Shown here one piece after another: positions 20,071 to 24,760 of a stretch of 24,760 bases of DNA; within the stretch, counting starts at the first letter, position 1; the number at the start of each line of letters is the position of its first letter. The notes under the pieces are model-generated. The model saw nothing but the letters and a program-made list of their open reading frames with translations. It was not told where the DNA came from and made no database searches. The position numbers and the translations under genes are program-made. The DNA comes from a virus: positions 1 to 24,760 of IMG/VR virus record IMGVR_UViG_3300036845_000487. One strand, written 5' to 3'.

Positions 20071-20325
20071 TCAGCGCTTCCGCTTCGCCCCGGCGATCTG
20101 CTCGGGGGTGGGGATGGGAAACTGCCGCCCGCGGCCGGTGGCGGCGTACTCCTCGAACTGGCGGGTGAGCGCATCGACATCGACCCCGACGCCGGTGATC
20201 GTCGGGCCCATGCCGCAGCTGACGCAGACGGGTCGGCGGTAGGGGCCGAGCGTGTAGCAGATGGGTCCGTCGACAACGACGCAGGGCGTCAAGGCGGACC
20301 GCTGGCGCGAGCAGTGCTGGGTCAT
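20071..20325 (-). CDS. Small Cys-containing phage protein (84 residues)
   Basis: ATG 20325 follows GAGGG with normal spacing. The product begins MTQHCSRQRSALTPCVVVDG and contains ICYTLGPYRRPVCVSCGMGP, a probable zinc ribbon, followed by a helical C-terminus (DVDALTRQFEEYAATGRGRQ). It is divergent from the excisionase-like gene, with two operator-like palindromes between them (20356-20400), so it may be under repressor control. Function unknown. Confidence 0.74.
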   Translation of the reverse strand: MTQHCSRQRSALTPCVVVDGPICYTLGPYRRPVCVSCGMGPTITGVGVDVDALTRQFEEYAATGRGRQFPIPTPEQIAGAKRKR

Positions 20326-20355
20326 TTTGCAACCCTCGCGCAACTCGCGCCCCCT

Positions 20356-20400
20356 GACAAGTCCGGCTTTACAGCGCCCGACAGACAGGTGTGGCTTGAC
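20356..20400. promoter_or_regulatory. Two tandem operator-like palindromes between divergent genes
   Basis: GACAAGTCCGGCTTTAC (20356-20372) and GACAGGTGTGGCTTGAC (20384-20400; minus-strand form GTCAAGCCACACCTGTC) are 28 bases apart centre to centre. They lie between the gene starting at 20325 (minus) and the excisionase-like gene at 20451 (plus). TTGACG inside the second site could be a -35 box for the plus-strand gene. Confidence 0.55.
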
Positions 20401-20450
20401 GCCCATGTAAAGCGGTTCAAGAGTGCGCGCGAGCTTCTGGAGGCGATGAA

Positions 20451-20678
20451 ATGCCGACGCTGAGGCCTGCGGTGCTGAAGCCCGGCCGGCTGGCCTACTC
20501 GGTGGCCGAAGCCGCAACGGCGCTGGGCGTGTCCGACATGACGATCTATCGGCGGATCAAGGATGGCAGCTTGACGACTTACAAGTGGGGCGGACGAACC
20601 CTCATCCGCCCCGAAGACCTGCAAGCGAGCCTGGACGCCGCGCTAGGCCGCACGCCGGAAGGGCAGGACGACCGCTGA
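20451..20678 (+). CDS. xis: Excisionase-like helix-turn-helix protein
   Basis: The 75-residue product begins MPTLRPAVLKPGRLAYSVAE. The winged-helix core (YSVAEAATALGVSDMTIYRR, then IKDGSLTTYKWGGRTLIRPE and DLQASLDAAL) is the MerR/excisionase DNA-binding fold. GGAGG lies 7 bases before ATG 20451. It is convergent with the integrase and overlaps its 3' end by 36 bases, an arrangement that allows antisense coupling. It is probably the recombination directionality factor, though a general transcription regulator of the same fold is possible. Operators upstream suggest repression in the lysogen. Confidence 0.85.
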   Translation: MPTLRPAVLKPGRLAYSVAEAATALGVSDMTIYRRIKDGSLTTYKWGGRTLIRPEDLQASLDAALGRTPEGQDDR

Positions 20679-21932
20679 GGGCGGCACGCAGTAGCGGGAC
20701 CACTCACTCATCACCACCCGGCGACGCTCTAGCCAGCGGTCGGTCAGGTAGGCTTGGCTCACGTCGCTGCCGATCTTGTGGGCGAGGCACACGTCCATCA
20801 GATCGCGGTCGAAGACGCCGTGCTTGCCGTGCGTCATCGCGGTTCCCCAGTTCTTCAGCGAGCTGCGAAACCCGTGCGTGGTCGGCTTCTCGCCAGCCAG
20901 CGCCTTGACGTGCATCAGCATCTCCTTCGGCGTGTAGGCCTTCCCCTTGCCGTTCGGGAAGATCAGGTCGTTGGGGCGCGCGCCGACCGGCGGCTTCGCT
21001 TTGCGCAGGATGCGGACCATGTGGATGCTGAGCGGGATGACGTGCGGCTCGCCGTGCGTGTCGTCCTCGGCCTTCATCCGCTCGGGCGGGATCGTCAGGG
21101 TGCGCGCCTTCAGATCGACCTCGCGCCACTCCGCTTCCAGAATCTCGTTCGCCCGGCAGCCGGTGGCGATCACCATCTCCAGCGCGCGGGCGCTGATCTG
21201 CGGACGCAGCGCCAGCTTGGACAGAAACGCCGGCACTTGCTGATAGGGCAGCGACGCGCGGGACTTGGGATGCGCCTCGAACTTGCGGCCGATGGCGCGC
21301 TCGATCAGCTTGAAGTCGGCCGGGTTCACCCGCACGCCGTCCTGCTCGGTGTTGACGTAGCGGTGGTCGAGGACCCGGCGGATGCGCCCGCACAGCTCCT
21401 TGGCGGTGGCCGGATGCTCGGACCAGATCGGCGCGATGATCGCCTTCACGTCGTCGCGGCCGATGTTGTCGATGGGCATCTGCGCCAGCGCGCCGACCGT
21501 GATGCCGTCCGACTCGGTGTCGGTCATCTGGCGCACCCAGCACTGACGGGCGTTGGCGCTCTTGGGCGCGAGGTAGCTGGCGTTGGCGCTGGCCCACGCG
21601 GCGAACGTCGGGATGCCCTTGGCCGTCTCGGCGGCGGCCTTGTTGTGGACGATGGGGTTGATGCCGTCGCGCAGCAGCTTGCGGTCGTTGTCGCGGATGC
21701 TGCGAGCGTCGGCGAGGCTGATGGTGTCCGGGAACTCGCCGGGGAACATCCGCTCCTTCGGCTTGCCGGCCCACTGAAACTTGTGCAGGAAGCGGGCGCG
21801 GCCCGCGGCGGTCACGATCAGCCAGAGGCCGCCGCCGTCCCCGAAGTCCTTGGTGGCGCCGGCGGTGCGGAGCTTGGCGATGTCCGCCAGGAGCTGCTTG
21901 TGAGCGAGCTTGTTGGTGGTGCGCTTGGTCAT
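20643..21932 (-). CDS. int: Phage tyrosine integrase
   Basis: The 429-residue protein starts MTKRTTNKLAHKQLLADIAK at ATG 21932, preceded by GGAAGGGGACC. ATG 22007 is in frame but has no ribosome site. The N-terminus is of the DUF4102/P4-integrase type (FGDGGGLWLIVTAAGRARFL). A SAM-like core-binding domain occupies about residues 105-205. Catalytic residues are Arg260 (ATGCRANEIL), Lys287, His353 and Arg356 (THGFRSS), His385 (CLAHKIG) and Tyr395 (SQAYLTD), so the site is complete. It would integrate and, with the excisionase, excise the phage. The attachment site is probably close by but was not identified. Confidence 0.95.
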   Translation of the reverse strand: MTKRTTNKLAHKQLLADIAKLRTAGATKDFGDGGGLWLIVTAAGRARFLHKFQWAGKPKERMFPGEFPDTISLADARSIRDNDRKLLRDGINPIVHNKAAAETAKGIPTFAAWASANASYLAPKSANARQCWVRQMTDTESDGITVGALAQMPIDNIGRDDVKAIIAPIWSEHPATAKELCGRIRRVLDHRYVNTEQDGVRVNPADFKLIERAIGRKFEAHPKSRASLPYQQVPAFLSKLALRPQISARALEMVIATGCRANEILEAEWREVDLKARTLTIPPERMKAEDDTHGEPHVIPLSIHMVRILRKAKPPVGARPNDLIFPNGKGKAYTPKEMLMHVKALAGEKPTTHGFRSSLKNWGTAMTHGKHGVFDRDLMDVCLAHKIGSDVSQAYLTDRWLERRRVVMSEWSRYCVPPSAVVLPFRRAA

Positions 21933-22250
21933 TTTTGGTCCCCTTCCGCGTCCCCGGAAACATCCCCAATTGGGCGTGTGGAGCGGTGTGGGACCATGTG
22001 AGCCCATGTTGGGACATGAGCAAGCAAGTGGTTGTTTTGGAACAGCTAAGTGTTAGCCCGTGTGGCAACTTGAGGTGCTATGTTGGCGATCCCACCTTTC
22101 CCCGCGAAAGCGGGAAGTCCTGGCATTTTTCCAATCCATTCAAGCGCTTGTCCTGATCTTGGGGGAACGGCTCCCCAATAACGTCCCCAATTCGGCAACC
22201 GTCAGGTGGTGAGCGCCCGCGCCGACCTGTGCGCTTCCGTCACACCACGC
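21933..22250. other. Gene-free region upstream of integrase; candidate attP arm region
   Basis: About 320 bases are without a convincing gene. They hold TCCCCAATT at 21962 and 22188, nested repeats around CCATGT and GGGACATG (about 21993-22019), a GNRA-type hairpin CCCGC-GAAA-GCGGG (about 22098-22112), the perfect palindrome CAAGCGCTTG (22141-22150), and a TTGGGG/CCCCAA hairpin (22159-22178). AT-rich runs separate them. Integrase arm and core sites commonly look like this, but no tRNA 3' end or other recognisable core is visible. Confidence 0.4.
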
Positions 22251-22267
22251 GTCAAGGTAGGCTTGCC
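22251..22267. promoter_or_regulatory. Operator-like palindrome before the 22270 gene
   Basis: GTCAAGGTAGGCTTGCC matches the shared operator pattern. It ends 2 bases before ATG 22270, leaving no room for a ribosome site, as at the repressor gene (9143-9159). TAGGCT inside it could be a -10 box for a leaderless message. Confidence 0.55.
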
Positions 22268-22269
22268 CG

Positions 22270-22425
22270 ATGACGCCGCTGCTCTGGCACGTCCTGTTCT
22301 ATGTCGGGCTGTTCGTGATGGGCGTCGGGCTCGGCCGCTTGGCGGCGGCCTGGGCGCGGCAGCCTAGACGCCCCAGCGGCGCGCGTAGAGCCTGGCGCGT
22401 TCCTGGTAGGCGTCGCGGAAGCTGA
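22270..22425 (+). CDS. Possible small membrane protein (51 residues)
   Basis: ATG 22270 opens MTPLLWHVLFYVGLFVMGVG then LGRLAAAWARQPRR, with one transmembrane helix (about residues 4-24) and a basic tail. Support is the operator site directly upstream and G/C-rich third positions in the first 30 codons. The last 20 codons overlap the minus-strand gene at 22364-22588, so the end is less sure. Unknown role. Confidence 0.45.
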   Translation: MTPLLWHVLFYVGLFVMGVGLGRLAAAWARQPRRPSGARRAWRVPGRRRGS

Positions 22426-22588
22426 GCCCGAGCCGGTCGGCGACTTCCCTGATCTCGGACATCGTCACCGCCTTCATCAGGAGGCGCACGCGCTCTTCTG
22501 GCGAGAGCCCCCGATAGACCGGCGCGGGGTTCGTCGATGGCGGCAGCAGGCGCGCCTTGAACCTCTCCATTGCGAAGGCGTCAGCCAT
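22364..22588 (-). CDS. Small phage protein with probable helix-turn-helix (74 residues)
   Basis: The product begins MADAFAMERFKARLLPPSTN. The C-terminal part, SPEERVRLLMKAVTMSEIRE then VADRLGLSFRDAYQERARLY, resembles a sigma-like or MarR-like helix-turn-helix. An operator-like site (22596-22612) is 7 bases upstream of ATG 22588 with no Shine-Dalgarno site. ATG 22570 (MERF) is an alternative start. It is divergent from the small plus-strand genes at 22631. Possibly a regulator. Confidence 0.66.
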   Translation of the reverse strand: MADAFAMERFKARLLPPSTNPAPVYRGLSPEERVRLLMKAVTMSEIREVADRLGLSFRDAYQERARLYARRWGV

Positions 22589-22595
22589 GTGCTGA

Positions 22596-22612
22596 CGCTA
22601 GGGCCGCTTGAC
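22596..22612. promoter_or_regulatory. Operator-like site between divergent small genes
   Basis: On the minus strand this reads GTCAAGCGGCCCTAGCG: a full left half-site and a weaker right half. It lies in the 42-base gap between ATG 22588 (minus) and ATG 22631 (plus). CTTGAC on the plus strand could be a -35 box. Confidence 0.4.
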
Positions 22613-22630
22613 GGATATGGAAAGTCGTTG

Positions 22631-22720
22631 ATGTCTTTTGGTGTGGCCGCCTTCATAGATGCAGCGGCGGTGGCTGGGCTGCTGCTGCTGCTCTGGCTGC
22701 TGCTGCGGCGTCGGCCTTGA
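22631..22720 (+). CDS. Very small single-span membrane protein (29 residues)
   Basis: ATG 22631 gives MSFGVAAFIDAAAVAGLLLL followed by LWLLLRRRP. One hydrophobic helix ends in an Arg-rich cytoplasmic anchor, a complete small membrane protein. It stops 10 bases before ATG 22731, with that gene's ribosome site in between. It resembles small phage membrane proteins in size only. Support is moderate because of the length. Confidence 0.42.
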   Translation: MSFGVAAFIDAAAVAGLLLLLWLLLRRRP

Positions 22721-22730
22721 GGAGGTCGCT

Positions 22731-22958
22731 ATGACGGAAGCTGCGATCCGCGCCGCGCTCGCCGAGGCTGACACCGTCGCGGCCGAGCATCCCAGCTGGG
22801 CGGCCTTCGTGGTCTGGGCGAAGCGCGCGCGAGCGCTCTACGACGCCAGCCGCCGAGAGTGGCGGGCGCAGAGCCCGGCGATCGACGTGGCGGCGGTGGA
22901 GAGCGACTACGACCTGACGCCGGCCGTGTTGACCATCCAGGCGCGGATCGGCGGATGA
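22731..22958 (+). CDS. Small helical phage protein (75 residues)
   Basis: ATG 22731 follows GAGGAGG, a very strong site. The product begins MTEAAIRAALAEADTVAAEH and continues as helices (PSWAAFVVWAKRARALYDAS), ending AVLTIQARIGG. The upstream extension to 22659 (Cys-rich) is a frame shadow of the small membrane gene. It overlaps the next gene by 4 bases. Unknown function. Confidence 0.74.
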   Translation: MTEAAIRAALAEADTVAAEHPSWAAFVVWAKRARALYDASRREWRAQSPAIDVAAVESDYDLTPAVLTIQARIGG

Positions 22959-23170
22959 GCGACGAGCAGGAACCCTGGTCGTCCGGCTTCGGGCTGGCCC
23001 CCTTGAAGACCGAGGGCGAGGCGTTGCCATACGACCTCGGCGCCGGGCCGGGCGTGCCACTGACGCGCTGGGGGCGCGTGCTGCACCGCGTCGAGATCGT
23101 GCGCGAGCGCCTGCGCTACCTGCCCGGCCGCGTCTGGTGGGCGCTCTTCGGCGGAACCTACTACGACTAG
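22955..23170 (+). CDS. Small phage protein (71 residues)
   Basis: ATG 22955 overlaps the preceding stop as ATGA. The product begins MSDEQEPWSSGFGLAPLKTE and ends with a basic-aromatic segment, ERLRYLPGRVWWALFGGTYY, which may lie on a membrane. The TAG stop (23168-23170) shares the palindrome CTAG with the stop of the convergent tail gene. Unknown function. Confidence 0.7.
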   Translation: MSDEQEPWSSGFGLAPLKTEGEALPYDLGAGPGVPLTRWGRVLHRVEIVRERLRYLPGRVWWALFGGTYYD

Positions 23171-23853
23171 GTGTAGGCGAACGCCGCGGCGCCGCTGAGA
23201 CCGGGTGAGCCGTTGCCGTTGGTCACGAGGCTGGCGTCGCCGCCGGCGCCGCTGGTGATCAGGTTGCCGCTGATCCCGACGCCGCCGTGGCTGGGGGTCG
23301 GGTAGAGCGTGTTGCCCTGGCCGGTGTTGCCGTTGAGGTTGACCTGGGCCCCTGAGGCGACGCCGCCCTGGCCTCCGGCGCCGGGGTTCCAGGTCCCTCC
23401 CTGGCCGCCGCCGGCCTGCATGTTCACCGCGGTGGAGAACGAGCCGTTGGTGATCGAGGAGGCCAGCGCGTTGCGGCCAGTGAACTGGATCGTCGGGTCG
23501 CCGCCATCGGCACCGGGCGAGATCACGATGTTGAACGTCGCGCCCCAGTCGGCCGAGGTGAGCGGAAACGTCGAGCGGCAGAGGGCGCCCGAACCGCCTG
23601 AGCCTGAGACGCCCTGCGGGGTGCGCGTCATGTAGGGCGAGAAGCTGCCGCCGCCGCCAGGGCCGCCAAGCTCGATGACGAGCTGCGAGGGCCCTGGCTG
23701 GCCGGTGGGCGGCGTCGGGATCGTCTCGGTGAAGGTGCCGTAGGTCGGGTACTGATGAGTGACGGGCGGGAAGGTCGCGGGAGGTCCGCCGCCACCGCCG
23801 CCACCGCCGCTGCCAGCCGGCGCGTCCAGCAGTGTACGGACGGCAAAGGTCAC
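23167..23853 (-). CDS. Glycine-rich tail/receptor-binding-type protein
   Basis: The GTG start at 23853 overlaps the tail fibre stop as GTGA; an upstream in-frame ATG (23988) lies inside the fibre gene. The product begins MTFAVRTLLDAPAGSGGGGG and is built of Gly-rich blocks (LGGPGGGGSFSPYMTRTPQG, AGGGQGGTWNPGAGGQGGVA) alternating with beta strands (ATFNIVISPGADGGDPTIQF). Such polyglycine sandwich architecture is known from distal tail-fibre adhesins. It probably forms or caps the receptor-binding tip together with the upstream fibre protein. About 228 residues; C-terminus AAAFAYT. Confidence 0.78.
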   Translation of the reverse strand: MTFAVRTLLDAPAGSGGGGGGGGPPATFPPVTHQYPTYGTFTETIPTPPTGQPGPSQLVIELGGPGGGGSFSPYMTRTPQGVSGSGGSGALCRSTFPLTSADWGATFNIVISPGADGGDPTIQFTGRNALASSITNGSFSTAVNMQAGGGQGGTWNPGAGGQGGVASGAQVNLNGNTGQGNTLYPTPSHGGVGISGNLITSGAGGDASLVTNGNGSPGLSGAAAFAYT

Positions 23854-24760
23854 GCGAACGCCTTGATCAGGCTGGCCAGCCAAGTACCGGTGCTGGCGAA
23901 GAACGTCGCCACCAGCAGATCGACGGCGTTGGCGGTGGTCGACAACACGCCGGCCGTGCCGCCCGGCCAGCGGAAGTTGGAGGGCCACGCCATCGTGCGG
24001 TTACCGGTGCCGTCCTGCTGCAGGCGCCAGTTGATGGTCTGCCCGTCGTCCATGTTGGCGATGGCGACCGCGCCGGTGACGCTGCCGCTGAGGGTGGTCG
24101 TGAAGACGTTGGAAAGCGCGCAGTCCATCGCCATGCCGGTGGCCGCGAAGGCGATGGGCACGGGGCGGGTGTTGGCGCCGCCCTGGTTCCAGATCATCCG
24201 GCCGGTCATGAAGCCGCCGATGGCGAAGTTGCCGCCGACGCCGAGCGGGCCCCCGACGTTCAGCCCCTGGGTGGTCGCGTTGTAGGTGAGGCCGCCGTCG
24301 CCCGCGAAGAAGCCGCTGGCACCGGCGTACTGCACCGCCCCGGCCGGGCCTGCCGCCTCCTCGGCGATGCTGTCAGCTCGGCGCGCGCCGTAGATGGGAT
24401 CGATGATGATCGCCGCGCCGACGCCGCTGGGGATCGCCACCGTGCCGGCGACGCTGGCGGACGCAAACCCGATGGTGCTGTTGGCGCCCGTGCAGACGTT
24501 GGCGACGAAGTAGAAGCCGCCGACCCCCGCCGGCAGCTGATAAGTGACCGGGCCGCCCGGCACGCCGGTGACGACGACGTTGGGACACAAGTACTGCGCC
24601 AGCGTCAGCGCCTGCACGCCGGTGAGGCCTTGGGCGTTCAGCGTCGTGAGCCCGCCCAGCGCCTGATCGAGCGCATGGGCGTTGTTGTTCATCGGCTGGT
24701 CCCAGGTGCCGGGATCGGCGGCGTTCGGCGGGGTGGCCAGCGACTTGTTGGTGGTGACGG
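23850..24760 (-). CDS. Tail fibre protein (5' end beyond the window edge)
   Basis: The frame is open to the right edge. ATG 24692 (MNNNAHALDQALGGLTTLNA) is internal, because the preceding codons read TTNKSLATPPNAADPGTWDQ, a typical fibre N-terminus (PGTWDQP-x-N). The middle is beta-rich and Gly/Ala-rich (AGVGGFYFVANVCTGANSTI, TYNATTQGLNVGGPLGVGGN). The C-terminus, ANMDDGQTINWRLQQDGTGN then RTMAWPSNFRWPGGTA, is a repeated beta motif of tail fibres. It is translationally coupled to the glycine-rich gene downstream. Likely structural and involved in host recognition. Confidence 0.85.
   Translation of the reverse strand, partial: VTTNKSLATPPNAADPGTWDQPMNNNAHALDQALGGLTTLNAQGLTGVQALTLAQYLCPNVVVTGVPGGPVTYQLPAGVGGFYFVANVCTGANSTIGFASASVAGTVAIPSGVGAAIIIDPIYGARRADSIAEEAAGPAGAVQYAGASGFFAGDGGLTYNATTQGLNVGGPLGVGGNFAIGGFMTGRMIWNQGGANTRPVPIAFAATGMAMDCALSNVFTTTLSGSVTGAVAIANMDDGQTINWRLQQDGTGNRTMAWPSNFRWPGGTAGVLSTTANAVDLLVATFFASTGTWLASLIKAFA

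Noticed and set aside
20002-20463. Plus-strand frame ending in the excisionase-like start region
   Set aside because: Most of it lies opposite two better minus-strand genes; only the last 30 codons look protein-like, and they carry no start with a ribosome site.
20754-22001. 415-codon plus-strand open frame opposite the integrase
   Set aside because: It is a mirror of the integrase coding bias, has no ribosome site or family character, and the integrase on the other strand has all catalytic residues.
22060-22160. tRNA gene or tRNA-derived attachment core
   Set aside because: No T-loop or acceptor-stem pattern could be made; only a simple GNRA-type hairpin is present.

Overview
The window is about 24.8 kb of GC-rich DNA (roughly two thirds G+C, strong G/C preference at third codon positions) and every recognisable gene is of phage type. 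It reads as a temperate tailed phage or prophage of a high-GC proteobacterium, most likely an alphaproteobacterium. The host guess is inference from base composition and protein style. No host gene, tRNA, rRNA, CRISPR array or insertion sequence was seen.

Layout. (1) 1-3041, minus strand: a gene cut by the left edge, a G-rich repeat tract, a conserved phage-type gene, a 485-base gene-free stretch, the terminase small subunit, a small Cys-rich ORF, and a 130-base cluster of nine GGATCGAAG repeats. (2) 3042-9083, minus strand: the early leftward operon, with a Cro-like regulator, a RuvC-like nuclease, a TOPRIM primase fused to a RepA-type helicase, then eight small unknown genes, most of them sharing the leader GGGAAAGGACC. 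(3) 9084-9164: divergent control region. (4) 9165-19751, plus strand: a CI-like repressor and a densely overlapping recombination/accessory operon. It contains a YqaJ exonuclease, a candidate annealing protein, an RNA polymerase alpha-CTD-like protein, a DnaA domain IV-like protein, two YkgJ-type Cys-cluster proteins and many small zinc-ribbon-like proteins. (5) 19827-22600: two small minus-strand genes, an excisionase-like gene convergent with a tyrosine integrase, and a control region. (6) 22631-23170: small plus-strand genes. (7) 23167 to the right edge: a glycine-rich tail protein and a tail fibre, minus strand.

Tail genes at the right edge and the terminase small subunit near the left edge are both on the minus strand. 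This fits a circular or circularly permuted phage map whose capsid and tail block lies outside the window.

The strongest unlisted signal is regulatory. A 17-base imperfect palindrome, GTCAAG-N5-CTTGAC, occurs nine times, nearly always at the head of a transcription unit, and looks like a phage-wide operator set for the CI/Cro pair. A second palindrome, TGATGTC-N5-GATATCA, overlaps the -35 box of two leftward promoters. Several reading frames appear broken by single-base indels, so either the sequence carries errors or the element is decaying.
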